From Planctomyces sp. (GTDB lineage: Bacteria; Planctomycetota; Planctomycetia; Planctomycetales; Planctomycetaceae), in assembly GCA_016795105.1 (NCBI GenBank), contig JAEUIH010000036.1, positions 1-64,000 on the forward strand: a stretch of DNA of 64,000 nt. Direction: 5' to 3'. The translations under genes were made by a program, and so were the position numbers. Positions 1-8,477 of the stretch are shown in pieces. Numbering within the stretch: position 1 is the first letter of the stretch; each line of letters opens with the position of its first letter. The notes beneath the pieces were generated by a model. It ran no database searches. It was not told where the DNA came from and saw nothing but the letters and a program-made list of their open reading frames with translations.

Positions 1-67
1 ACAGTTTCAAACTCTAACCTCCTGACGGGGACTTGCACCCCGCTGATTTGATTCACTCGCAAACGCA

Positions 68-96
68 CTAGCAGGCATTCTCCGAATGCCGTCCGC
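68..96 (+). repeat. covarying hairpin repeat, copy 1
   Basis: A 29-nt element of the form TAGCAGGCA, three variable bases, TCC, three variable bases, TGCCGTCCGC. The stem GGCATTC/GAATGCC (74-80 with 84-90) closes on the loop TCC. Two other copies (3152-3180 minus, 36465-36493) share the flanks and loop but have other stem bases, always complementary. It is REP-like; function unknown. Confidence 0.75.
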
Positions 97-284
97 CAAC
101 AGCGATTGTGGTACGGCATGCCTCCGGAGAATCATCTGATTTTCTGAACAATTGAAGTGCCCCTGCGATGGGAAAGCCGACGACACTTTTTTGCAGCCGC
201 TGCAGCGGCTGATCGTTTCAGCAGTAACCATAAAGCGAACATAGCAGCTTGCGATTCAGCCCCAGCGGGTCGGCACATCGTCAG

Positions 285-304
285 CCCGTGGTGTAAGCCA
301 CGGG
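285..304. repeat. hairpin CCCGTGG/CCACGGG
   Basis: A perfect 7-bp stem CCCGTGG ... CCACGGG around TGTAAG. The only copy in this window. I recall similar palindromes between genes in other planctomycetes, but that is memory and not a search. Confidence 0.5.
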
Positions 305-328
305 TTTCGGAGCCAACTTGCAGCCAAA

Positions 329-341
329 AGCCCGGAGGGCT
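329..341. repeat. small hairpin AGCCC/GGGCT
   Basis: AGCCC-GGA-GGGCT, a short inverted repeat 24 bases downstream of the hairpin at 285-304. Probably part of the same REP-like cluster. Confidence 0.35.
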
Positions 342-1195
342 GACACATTGCGATTGAGTTGCGTTTTGGATACCCGTATCGCCCGCGATTCGAAGTGGTC
401 AATAAACGCATGGATCGGGCGCAAAGAGGAGTACAGCACGAGCGGCACTTGTTCGCCTGCATGCAGGATATCCCTCGATTCGCCAGACGAAAGGCCTCTT
501 GGCCTCCCCATCCCACTGGTAAAGCAATCTTGAATAAGGCTCTCCATTATGAAAGAGTCGTTTAGCAGAGCACTTCGCAAAGCAAGAAGGCTGAACCATA
601 AATGGTCAGAAAAACCGAAAAATGCATCTCGACGGAAGTTGGCGGCGAACGGGTAAATCCGTCAGTGTCACCCCCCCTGCCACCGTCACGCCCATTCCTC
701 CGCTGTGAGGGAATTCTGACCGAGCAGCATGCCGCCGCCATTTCTTCCCTTGGGCGTTTGGAGATCGCGGGGACTATGGTACCCAGCCCGGACTGCAACT
801 ACGTGGATGCATTGACATTCGCCCGATCTGAAATCGCAAAGCCGGGTGGGTTGCAATTGTGCGTGCGACTGCTGTGTGCGATTCATCAGCGTCTGATGCA
901 AGGCGCTCACGCCAACGACACAACGACAAATCCTGAAATTGCAGGCTTACCAAAGAGCCGCCACCAGGGTAGCATACCGCACGAGCGCACGGCCGAGGCC
1001 GATAGTATGGGACGGTACTCACACTTGCTGCTATACAATGTGATCAACTCTTCCCATTTCAAGACTGTATGGAGGGATTTCGCGATCTCTCGTGTGGCAG
1101 ACAACCACGACGTGAGTGCCGAATGTTCCAATGGTTCCCGACAGAACCTCACTGCTTCTCAGATCGTCTAAATAACTCGGAACCGAGTCTTCCGC

Positions 1196-1543
1196 ATGTA
1201 TTCTCACCCGCGCGCGATTGCCTTCGTGATCTTTGTCGTGTCTACGCTGAGTTGCGTGCCCCTTGCAAAGCAACAAGAGAGTACGTTGAAAGAAGATTAC
1301 CCGGAAAAGTGCCCCACACATGGGGAAAAACTTGTCGAGGGACAGCAACTACTCTTCGAAGGAAGTATCAGCCGCGCAGATTGGCCGACACTTGATCACT
1401 ATCTTCGGCTGCCATATTCCGGATATCCACTCACTCGTGATCGTGCCAGGAAGGGCACTGATGGCCAGTATATCATTGTAGGAGTGTGTCCGGTGTGTCG
1501 TAGGGAAATGGAAAAAATTATGGCTCTTGGCGGAATGAAGTAG
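1196..1543 (+). CDS. small secreted or lipoprotein-like protein with two Cys-Pro motifs
   Basis: 115 residues. The N-terminus (about residues 7-25) is a hydrophobic signal-like segment ending near Cys20, in a context that is a poor lipobox. The mature part has a CPTHG motif at about 40 and a CPVCRRE motif near residue 101. The four Cys/His positions could bind a metal. I do not recognise the family and assign no function. The gene stands alone among repeats, with no clear ribosome binding site before its ATG. It may be a real small planctomycete protein; the alternative is a chance frame, but the signal segment and paired CP motifs argue against that. Confidence 0.5.
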   Translation: MYSHPRAIAFVIFVVSTLSCVPLAKQQESTLKEDYPEKCPTHGEKLVEGQQLLFEGSISRADWPTLDHYLRLPYSGYPLTRDRARKGTDGQYIIVGVCPVCRREMEKIMALGGMK

Positions 1544-2061
1544 CCTGAAATTGTGGGCTGAAACACTGCGTCCTCGACCGGTGCCGGATTGGGTGCAGGG
1601 TCTCGATCTTGCATCGAAGATCGCCCATTCCAGCGGCTTTTGTCCTCGTCATCGATTCGAGCATTTCGGATGGTTCACCAAATGGATCGCCCGGCTTTCA
1701 GGATGTCGTAACGCCTGCGGCTCGCCGCTAAACTGATGCACCGACGCCTGCGGCTTGCCGTTAAACTCTGCGCCAACGCCTGCGGCTTGCCGTTAAACTG
1801 GATGGGGGATTTGTTACTTGAGAGACTCATTTGAAGTTCCGGGGGATGCTGGTATCCTCATCACAGTAATCCCCTGCGCTGCTTATGACTGGTGATGAAT
1901 GAACTCGAGTTTTGGTGCCAGAACCATTCCTGACGGTCATTGGCAGGTGATCAAAGACGACGCACATCATTGCCGTGAGACCACCAATGCCTAAGCCTGC
2001 TCCGCAGGTTGATCGCCGTTCCAGAAGCTTGTTCCCGAATCATCCGGTAATCCGGCCGGCG
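1544..2061. other. intergenic region with tandem repeat
   Basis: About 500 bases without a convincing gene. It holds the three-copy GCCTGCGGC array (1710-1799) and the upstream region of the methyltransferase, whose reading frame extends up to a GTG at 1975. No promoter could be identified with confidence. Confidence 0.45.
1710..1799 (+). repeat. three tandem copies of the 25-bp GCCTGCGGC repeat
   Basis: Copies at 1710-1734, 1743-1767 and 1775-1799 follow the pattern (A/G)ACGCCTGCGGC(T)(C/T)GCCG(C/T)TAAACT with a 32-33 bp period. The same unit occurs inverted at 32852-32938 (three copies, 31-bp period) and 43346-43370, and in this orientation at 43573-43597 and 45847-45871. It lies between genes except where noted at 43346. 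It is a REP-like dispersed element; the short, near-constant spacers exclude a CRISPR. Confidence 0.8.
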
Positions 2062-3087
2062 ATGTCATCCATACCTCCATTCTCATTTATTGACCTCTTC
2101 GCCGGCATCGGCGGATTTCGGCTGGGGCTCCAGCGACTTGGGGGACACTGTGTCTTCAGTTGCGAACGCGACCCGTTTTCTGCCAAAACATATGAATCGT
2201 GGTTCGGAGATTCACCGCTTTGCGACATCAATGAAGTCAATCCGGCCGATATACCTGACCACGATATTCTCGCCGCCGGGTTCCCGTGTCAGCCATTTTC
2301 GATTGCGGGTGTCTCAAAGAAACGCAGCCTTGGCCAGGCCGATGGATTCGATTGTGAGAAGCAGGGAAATCTGTTCTTCAAGATCTGTGAAATTGTTGAG
2401 ATCCGCCGTCCTCCTGTGCTGATCCTTGAAAACGTCAAGAACCTCAAGTCGCATGACAAGAGACGCACCTGGCCCATCATTGAAAGGACACTTCAGGACC
2501 TTGGCTATGTTGTCTTCCATAAGATCATAGACGCAGCCGATTATGTTCCTCAACACAGGGAGCGAATCTTCATCGTCTGCTTCGACAGGCATGTGTTCGG
2601 TGAGTCACCAGCATTTGAATTTCCGGACAAGCCAGCCGGACGAAAACCGAAGTTTAAGTCGATCCTCGAAAGCAGTCCGCCGGAAAAGTATACCCTGACA
2701 GACCTGCTCTGGGACTATCTCCAGCGATACGCAGAAAAACATCGTGCCAAAGGGAATGGCTTCGGCTTTGGGATCGCTGATCCTGAAGGAGTATCACGGA
2801 CACTCAGTGCCCGCTACTATAAGGATGGATCCGAAATCCTGATCTCGCAGGGGCCGTCAAAGAATCCTCGACGACTCACCATCGTAGAAGCTGCCAAGCT
2901 CATGGGCTTTCGCGATGTCGTGAAGACTCGGGAAGATATCCCCGTGTCAGACACGCAGGCGTATCGCCAGTTTGGAAACTCTGTGGTTCCGGATGTTGTC
3001 GAGGCTGTTGGTCGGTCTGTTATCAATGTGATGGCCCCCTACCTGGAGCAGCGGGAAAATCGATCTCCTGCTCACAGTCACCGTTGA
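2062..3087 (+). CDS. DNA (cytosine-5-)-methyltransferase, orphan
   Basis: Transfers a methyl group from S-adenosylmethionine to C5 of cytosine in DNA. From the ATG at 2062 the protein has 341 residues. It shows motif I (FIDLFAGIGGFRLG, about 9-22), motif IV PCQPFS with catalytic Cys76, motif VI ENV (123-125), motif VIII QHRER (164-168) and a C-terminal RQFGNSVV (motif X). The frame stays open to a GTG at 1975 (ATG at 1987); I prefer 2062 because the conserved domain begins within ten residues and the upstream residues are basic and Pro-rich. The length fits a single-chain Dcm-like enzyme. No endonuclease or Vsr gene is adjacent, so it looks like an orphan or a remnant of a restriction system. 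The target sequence cannot be read from the protein. Confidence 0.93.
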   Translation: MSSIPPFSFIDLFAGIGGFRLGLQRLGGHCVFSCERDPFSAKTYESWFGDSPLCDINEVNPADIPDHDILAAGFPCQPFSIAGVSKKRSLGQADGFDCEKQGNLFFKICEIVEIRRPPVLILENVKNLKSHDKRRTWPIIERTLQDLGYVVFHKIIDAADYVPQHRERIFIVCFDRHVFGESPAFEFPDKPAGRKPKFKSILESSPPEKYTLTDLLWDYLQRYAEKHRAKGNGFGFGIADPEGVSRTLSARYYKDGSEILISQGPSKNPRRLTIVEAAKLMGFRDVVKTREDIPVSDTQAYRQFGNSVVPDVVEAVGRSVINVMAPYLEQRENRSPAHSHR

Positions 3088-3151
3088 CAGACAACGACTT
3101 CCGGCTGACGGAGCTGAAAAAGCGCGGCGGTGGCGGCAAATCTGCGCGGTG

Positions 3152-3180
3152 GCGGACGGCAGACGGAGTCTGCCTGCTAC
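3152..3180 (-). repeat. covarying hairpin repeat, copy 2
   Basis: On the minus strand this reads GTAGCAGGCA-GAC-TCC-GTC-TGCCGTCCGC. Relative to the copy at 36465-36493 only four bases differ, and they form two compensatory stem-pair changes. It lies between the methyltransferase and DUF2141 genes, four bases beyond the DUF2141 stop codon, so it may sit in the 3' end of the carotenoid operon transcript. Confidence 0.75.
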
Positions 3181-3183
3181 GGA

Positions 3184-3828
3184 TTATCGGACCCTGATTT
3201 CGATCGGGGAGGCATCGCTGATCGTAATCACGGCCTGACTGAACGAAGGTGGCCCAATCACGCCTCGAGCATTGTTTGAAAATCCGTAGGGTTCAGTGGG
3301 AATACCGATTGCATTCTTTGACAGCTTGCCGTTCCCGTCAATGTCCTGAAAGACAGCAATCGCCACAGATTGATTTAGCGGTAATTCAAGAGCAAACTGA
3401 ACCTGATCGTCCGTCGCGGACACGATCGTGGTGCTGCTGCTCAGTTCTGATTTGGGAAATCCGGTTTCAGATTCAAAGACAGCCACATAGACACTTGATG
3501 ACTTCTCCTTCAAACCAGTAACGCTGAACATCGTCTCCTGCCGTTCGACTGGCTCTGCGGCGGCAGAGGTCGAAGCGAGCTTCACAGAGCGGCCCTCATC
3601 CATCAGCATTGCATCGGAATCATCACGATCGTCCGATGCAATCGCTTTCAAATCCCGGCTCGAAGCAGAAGAAGAGGACTTCTCAATTACTTCATGTCCC
3701 GCCAATCGTTCGAATTGAACTTCTCCAGTAGCCATCCGCGGCGAAAGCATCGATTCCTGAACCAGCAGCACTCCACTGGCAAGACCTATGATCATGATCA
3801 GCACTACATAGATATTCATCGACTTCAT
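3184..3828 (-). CDS. DUF2141 domain protein, last gene of the carotenoid operon
   Basis: 214 residues from the ATG at 3828. The frame extends to 3879, but the upstream part overlaps the permease gene and the signal segment starts here. Residues 4-25 form a hydrophobic signal or anchor, so the protein is probably exported. A Ser/Glu-rich linker leads to a C-terminal DUF2141 domain (about 110-214) with the family features: an AVFQDIDGNGKLSKN acidic turn that resembles a calcium site, then IGIPTEPYGFSNNARG and GPPSF. It follows the ABC permease by 43 bases and is co-directional with eight carotenoid and transport genes. DUF2141 has no settled function. By context it may act in the periplasm on the carotenoid product. 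Confidence 0.75.
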   Translation of the reverse strand: MKSMNIYVVLIMIIGLASGVLLVQESMLSPRMATGEVQFERLAGHEVIEKSSSSASSRDLKAIASDDRDDSDAMLMDEGRSVKLASTSAAAEPVERQETMFSVTGLKEKSSSVYVAVFESETGFPKSELSSSTTIVSATDDQVQFALELPLNQSVAIAVFQDIDGNGKLSKNAIGIPTEPYGFSNNARGVIGPPSFSQAVITISDASPIEIRVR

Positions 3829-3871
3829 GGGTACTTCCTGTAAGTTATCCGTGCTTCCAGCGTCGGGTAAG

Positions 3872-5455
3872 CTATCCACGCTTCCAGCGTCGGGAGAACA
3901 GCAATGCCAGAACTCCTAAAACAACCGCACTTCCGAGCAATACCGTGACTTCAGTCCGAAGACTCGTGATCGGTGACTGGTACCAGAAGACTTTTTGGTA
4001 GCCATCCAGAGCCCACGCATTGAATGTCCACTGACCAATTTCCTTCATTCGATCACTCATCACAAAACGCGGGATCATGCTGCCGCCAACGGCTGACATG
4101 CTCAGAATCAGCACCACGGAGACGGCATTCAGCTGAGCACGTGACCTGCAAAGTGTCGCCATCAACATGGCAAAGCTGGCTGTCGCCGCAGCAGTACACA
4201 CTGTCATTACCGTGAAACCATCCAGATGCTTCCACAACTGAATCCTGAAGATCAGCTCCGCCCACAGGAACATGACGGTAATCTGCAAGCACCCCAGAAG
4301 AAAGATTCCGAGCCACTTCCCGGCGATGATATGAAACAACCCGGCTTTCCCAATCAGCATGCGGTCCAGCGTCCCTGATTCAGACTCTTCCAGCAAGGCG
4401 GCCGCATTCCCAGTGGAAGAAAACAACAGAAACAAAACAGCAATCCCGGCGGCGTACATGGCAATACGAGGATTCTCCTGAGTCGCTGCCTGAGGATTCT
4501 CGATGCTGATGCGAACAGCTTCATACGTCACAGACGAACTCTTCTCGGCGGTCCTGGCCTTGACGATTGCCTCGAGCAGCTCCAAAGTGGTCTGATCTGA
4601 CTTCGGCGGATCACTCAGGAACTCCTCCGGTAACCACTCTCTGGGAACACCAGAGATCCCATTCACCGAAATGACACCTTCTGCATCGGTGATTAACCAC
4701 TCACTGCCCGGTTCATTTCCAAAGAACGTTGCGGGATCACTGACCGGATCAAAACATTGAATTGCCTTCAACGCTCGCTGTGATTCCGATTCGCCGGGAA
4801 GAGCTTCAAACGTCTGTTCGCCGACTACTGGCCCGCCATACCCCTGGTCGCGAATTTCCGGTCCCGCATATTTGCTGGCATAGCGAGTCGCAGAACTGAG
4901 GTTAACCAGCTGCATGGCTGCTGTCGAAGCCTGCTTCTGAGCAAAAAAGCCCTCTACAACGGACGTAACCATGGCAACTGCCATCGGATTCTGCCCATCA
5001 GTCACCAGCTGCACAGAACATGGCTCGGCCCCTTGTTCCTCAGCCAGCTCGGAGGGAAAATCCAACGGCAGTCTGATGATCAAGTCGTAGCGACCTGATC
5101 TCTGAGCATCCGCAATCGTTGCATCGATCTTCGCATCGTCCGGAATACCATCTGCGAGTTCCTCTCCTGAGCTGGAGTGTTCCGATGAGTTGGACGGGAC
5201 CGGACATTCAATCAGCGATTTACATTCCAGAGTTGAATTCGATTCGAGAAAAGCTCGCAGCTCAAGGCCCAGTGTCGTCTCAGTACCCGTGATCCAGCCG
5301 ACTCGCAGCTTCTTGTCGCTGCCTGTTGCGATCCCCTTACTAAAGATGCCCGCGAAGATGCTGAAGAATACAACCGGCATCACAAACACAAGCAGCAACT
5401 CGAGAGGATTGTTGCGCAGGCGGAGATACAGAATACGAAGGATTGTCAGGATCAT
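3872..5455 (-). CDS. ABC-2 type transporter permease
   Basis: 527 residues. It has an N-terminal membrane helix (about 18-40), a large extracytoplasmic domain of some 300 residues, and about five C-terminal helices, the layout of ABC-2 exporters of the DrrB/YhfS-like kind. The start overlaps the ATPase gene by 4 bp (ATGA), so the two are probably translationally coupled and form one exporter. The position inside the carotenoid operon suggests export of a lipid-like substrate, perhaps the glycosylated acylated carotenoid, toward the outer membrane. The substrate is inference; exporters of this class also handle lipids and drugs. Confidence 0.85.
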   Translation of the reverse strand: MILTILRILYLRLRNNPLELLLVFVMPVVFFSIFAGIFSKGIATGSDKKLRVGWITGTETTLGLELRAFLESNSTLECKSLIECPVPSNSSEHSSSGEELADGIPDDAKIDATIADAQRSGRYDLIIRLPLDFPSELAEEQGAEPCSVQLVTDGQNPMAVAMVTSVVEGFFAQKQASTAAMQLVNLSSATRYASKYAGPEIRDQGYGGPVVGEQTFEALPGESESQRALKAIQCFDPVSDPATFFGNEPGSEWLITDAEGVISVNGISGVPREWLPEEFLSDPPKSDQTTLELLEAIVKARTAEKSSSVTYEAVRISIENPQAATQENPRIAMYAAGIAVLFLLFSSTGNAAALLEESESGTLDRMLIGKAGLFHIIAGKWLGIFLLGCLQITVMFLWAELIFRIQLWKHLDGFTVMTVCTAAATASFAMLMATLCRSRAQLNAVSVVLILSMSAVGGSMIPRFVMSDRMKEIGQWTFNAWALDGYQKVFWYQSPITSLRTEVTVLLGSAVVLGVLALLFSRRWKRG

Positions 5456-6387
5456 TCCCGCAGACTCCTTCCCGTCAATTCCAGAAAGACATCCTGCAGC
5501 CCATAACTGCGAACATCAATCCGGCTTGGCGCCTGCTCAAGCTGCTTCAGAACTGACAGGACCTGCGGAAGCTCTTTCATGGAGGCCAATGAGCACGTGG
5601 CCGAGGTTCGTGGCTCATCGAATATGAATGACGCCAGCGGCTTCGAACAGGGGTGATCGAACTTCAGATTCACTCGATGCGGATGACCGATGAATTTGCT
5701 GACAAGTTCACTAAGGGTGCCATCCGCAACAATCGCACCGTGGTCCATCACCACGATTCGATCGCAGCGAGTCTCTACTTCTTCCAGTTGGTGAGTCGTG
5801 AGCAGGACGGCTGCACCATCCTCGGTCAGCTGTTTCATCATCTCATAGATACGTTCACGACTCTGCGGGTCAACACCAACGGTGGGTTCATCGAGCAGCA
5901 GAATATCGGGGTCATGCAATACACTGCATGCAATGTTGAGACGTCGCTGCATGCCGCCTGAGAGAGTTTTCGTCAGTGATCGAGTTCGATCCTTCAGCGC
6001 TGCCCATTCCAGCACTTCCTCGATGCGATATTTCAGGACCTTCCCGGTCACACCTTCCAGTCGGCCGAAGATCTCCAGATTCTGCTGCACCGTCAAATCC
6101 GGATAGATTGCAAGGTTTTGAGGAACCAGACCAAGCCGAACCGGTTCGTCGTCGTCAGGATCATCGAACGGGTGTCGAATAATTTTGCCTGAATCCGGTT
6201 TCAGCAGACCACTAATGCAGCGGATCATGGTCGTTTTGCCGGCGCCATTGGGGCCGAAGAATCCGAGTAGTTCGCCAGGCCGCAATTCCAGTGAGATCCC
6301 CTTCAGCGCTTCACGCCCGCGGTAGGTCTTGCGAACATTTTCGAGCGTCAGTACAGGAGACACGGTTGTGGCCGACGACTCACTCAT
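5452..6387 (-). CDS. ABC transporter ATP-binding protein
   Basis: 311 residues. Walker A GPNGAGKT (45-52), Q-loop around Q90, signature LSGGMQ (142-147), Walker B DILLLDEP (161-168) with catalytic Glu167, and H-loop TTHQ. It is the ATPase of the ABC-2 exporter with the following permease, which overlaps it by 4 bp. It also overlaps the glycosyltransferase gene upstream by 4 bp, so it is part of the same transcript. The C-terminal 80 residues resemble the DrrA-type accessory domain. Confidence 0.93.
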   Translation of the reverse strand: MSESSATTVSPVLTLENVRKTYRGREALKGISLELRPGELLGFFGPNGAGKTTMIRCISGLLKPDSGKIIRHPFDDPDDDEPVRLGLVPQNLAIYPDLTVQQNLEIFGRLEGVTGKVLKYRIEEVLEWAALKDRTRSLTKTLSGGMQRRLNIACSVLHDPDILLLDEPTVGVDPQSRERIYEMMKQLTEDGAAVLLTTHQLEEVETRCDRIVVMDHGAIVADGTLSELVSKFIGHPHRVNLKFDHPCSKPLASFIFDEPRTSATCSLASMKELPQVLSVLKQLEQAPSRIDVRSYGLQDVFLELTGRSLRE

Positions 6388-7574
6388 GACGTTGCCATCT
6401 CATAGCTTCGCTGGCGCCACTGCACGCCCCTGCCCTGTGATTTCCGAATCAGGGCAACCCACTGAATGATCAGAAACAAAATGATCGACACTGGGTACAG
6501 CAAACAGGACAGCCATGCACGGTCATACATCAGACAGCACAAGACTCGCGGAAGATAGCTCAGAATACATGCCGCCATCACAATCATCAGAAACTCTTCG
6601 GCGATGATTCCGCAAGGTATGGCCATCAGACAGACCATCGGACACACAAACGCCAGCATCATGAGGACGGTCATCACAGGCAACAGCGGCATCTTCGCGA
6701 ATCCCTCACTGGCATTCTTCATCAGTCCGAACCATGTTTCCGAAAAAGACGTATACATGCGACAGCTGGCGATATCGCAGGCATCAAACAAATCGGTCCT
6801 CAGGCCCGACACTCGGTACGCTCGGGGTAACATGATGCCATCATGCAGTGACTGGCGAATCGAACTGTGTCCACCACTCAGTTCATAAGCCCGTTTTGTT
6901 GTCAGAAAAAACTGACCGCAGCCTGCCGCAGCCCCGGTCATCCTCGTCCATCGCATCAGCGCAAACGGCAGGAAACAGAGTAGTATGACATGGATCAGTG
7001 GAATCAGCAGCTGCTCCCCAATTGTTATGACTCGCTGTCGAGGAAAGCCGCTTAGCAAATCTGAGTCTGTTCTCCTTCGCTGAGAGACGGCGCGTCGCAA
7101 GGCATCTTTCGAAAGTGCGACATCCGCATCCAGAAACACGAGCTCATCAAACTTCGCCTGCTGAGCGAGTTGATAACATGCGAACTGCTTACCACTCCAG
7201 CCTGCCGGAACAGGAACTCCCTTTAACAGACGGACGTTCGAAAACCGCTTCGAATAAGCTTCCACGATCGCCTCGGTGCCATCATCACTTTCATCGTCAA
7301 GGACACACAGGTCACAGTGAACTCCTTCACTCGCCAGAACTGAATCCAGCAGCGGCCCGATCCGGAGAGCTTCATTACGAGCAGGAATTAACACGGAGAC
7401 TTCGAATGGATCGACACAGGGCTCGCTGAGTCCGTCCGACATGCCGGCTAGTCCCGAAACAGTGACCGACATCGCCTTTCGAAAGAACAGCAAATTGACA
7501 AGAAACATGGCCGCAACGAACGCGCTTGTTCCGAGCATTGACCACATGAAGACCGACAAGAAAACGGCAGTCAT
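6384..7574 (-). CDS. family 2 glycosyltransferase, CrtQ-like
   Basis: 396 residues from the ATG at 7574, which overlaps the stop of the acyltransferase by 4 bp. The frame runs further upstream to 7778, but that part is antisense-like shadow within the acyltransferase gene. An N-terminal membrane helix (about 8-31) is followed by a GT-A domain: VLIPARNEA at 61-69, VLDDESDDGT (91-100) and the DxD motif in FLDADVAL (D149, D151). Three or four helices follow at the C-terminus. The arrangement matches CrtQ of the staphyloxanthin pathway, which glucosylates the carboxyl end of 4,4'-diaponeurosporenoate. By context it glycosylates the C30 carotenoic acid. The sugar cannot be inferred. Confidence 0.85.
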   Translation of the reverse strand: MTAVFLSVFMWSMLGTSAFVAAMFLVNLLFFRKAMSVTVSGLAGMSDGLSEPCVDPFEVSVLIPARNEALRIGPLLDSVLASEGVHCDLCVLDDESDDGTEAIVEAYSKRFSNVRLLKGVPVPAGWSGKQFACYQLAQQAKFDELVFLDADVALSKDALRRAVSQRRRTDSDLLSGFPRQRVITIGEQLLIPLIHVILLCFLPFALMRWTRMTGAAAGCGQFFLTTKRAYELSGGHSSIRQSLHDGIMLPRAYRVSGLRTDLFDACDIASCRMYTSFSETWFGLMKNASEGFAKMPLLPVMTVLMMLAFVCPMVCLMAIPCGIIAEEFLMIVMAACILSYLPRVLCCLMYDRAWLSCLLYPVSIILFLIIQWVALIRKSQGRGVQWRQRSYEMATS

Positions 7575-8374
7575 ATCAGTTCCCCGTTGACGGCCTTTGC
7601 TGACACCAAAGGTTCGCCACTGTGCCGATCCTGAAACTCTCGACCGCGAAGTCCGGCCACAATTCGTCTCCAGAAATCGTAAAATCCGCCGACTCCGGCT
7701 CGCCCCATGGCAAGAGTTGTGAAACTCGCCGGGTCGCGAGCAATAGCACGTTCCGCCAATGCCTCCTGAGTCGTCCAAAGGGCCTTTTCCAGTTCAAGCG
7801 TGCGGGCGTCGCGATCTGGCGATAGAGCAGCACAATTCACGGGAGAGCCGAAGTAGACGAGCAGCTCGGGAGAACGTTCATTCCAAAACGTGTACTCGAT
7901 GGCCATCGGCAATGCGATTCCATGAAATTTCGAGTCAACAAGATGGCTGAGTCCATTCATGAATGATGCAGGTTGCCGAACATCATGGAACTTTCCTGCC
8001 GGAGTGAGCCATAAAATCGTCTGTGGGTTCTTGAGCAGTTCACGACTCGTCCGCAGGAACTCTTTCGCACCGCTGGCCGAATCACGTTCAACCGAGAAGA
8101 ATCCCAGACGCTCAAGAACCGGATAACTCCGCAAAGCCTCTGCATCCATCGGAGCCGCGAATCTTCGAGTGGAAAAAAGCAGGTCTGTCATCAACACTCC
8201 GGTCATCGGATCCCACCAGCCCGGATGATTGATGAAACAGACGATCGGTCCTTCAGGCAGATTCTGCAGTTGCTCCTGTCCGATGACTCGAACAGCGTTG
8301 AAGTTCTTTCGAACGAAACGACGAACGTACCGACGAAAGCCCCAGTTCAGAATTTTTGAGGGCAGACTGGACAT
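7571..8374 (-). CDS. PlsC-like acyltransferase, CrtO-type role
   Basis: 267 residues. The HX4D acyltransferase motif is at His50-Asp55 within NHPGWWD, with an N-terminal basic amphipathic stretch suited to membrane association. It resembles 1-acylglycerol-phosphate acyltransferases. In staphyloxanthin synthesis an unrelated integral membrane protein, CrtO, esterifies the sugar. Here a soluble-type PlsC enzyme sits at the matching place, directly before the glycosyltransferase (4-bp overlap). The likely role is acylation of the carotenoid glycoside; a general phospholipid role is the alternative. Confidence 0.8.
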   Translation of the reverse strand: MSSLPSKILNWGFRRYVRRFVRKNFNAVRVIGQEQLQNLPEGPIVCFINHPGWWDPMTGVLMTDLLFSTRRFAAPMDAEALRSYPVLERLGFFSVERDSASGAKEFLRTSRELLKNPQTILWLTPAGKFHDVRQPASFMNGLSHLVDSKFHGIALPMAIEYTFWNERSPELLVYFGSPVNCAALSPDRDARTLELEKALWTTQEALAERAIARDPASFTTLAMGRAGVGGFYDFWRRIVAGLRGREFQDRHSGEPLVSAKAVNGELI

Positions 8375-8477
8375 GTCGTTTCCAGAGCAAAGACAAGTCC
8401 CCGGCTGCGGAGCAGGGAGACTATTGTTAGACCGTCACTCCGCCGACGGAACTTCCTGATCACACAACCTGCTGCTC

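Larger units (their letters stand above)
1..1195. other. gene-poor region with hairpin repeats
   Basis: I see no recognisable gene here. Open frames of up to about 190 codons exist on both strands (for example 602-1171 plus), but they overlap each other, carry no recognisable domain or signal peptide and have scattered composition, so I do not call them. The stretch contains a member of the covarying TAGCAGG hairpin family (68-96) and two further hairpins (285-304 and 329-341), which is typical of planctomycete intergenic DNA. Confidence 0.5.

Noticed and set aside
602-1171. 189-codon open frame on the plus strand
   Set aside because: No domain, signal or compositional support, and it overlaps several opposing frames in a repeat-rich region.
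1710-1799. possible CRISPR array (similar repeats about 32 bp apart)
   Set aside because: Repeats are 25 bp with nearly identical 7-8 bp spacers, single copies occur elsewhere in both orientations, and no cas gene is present.
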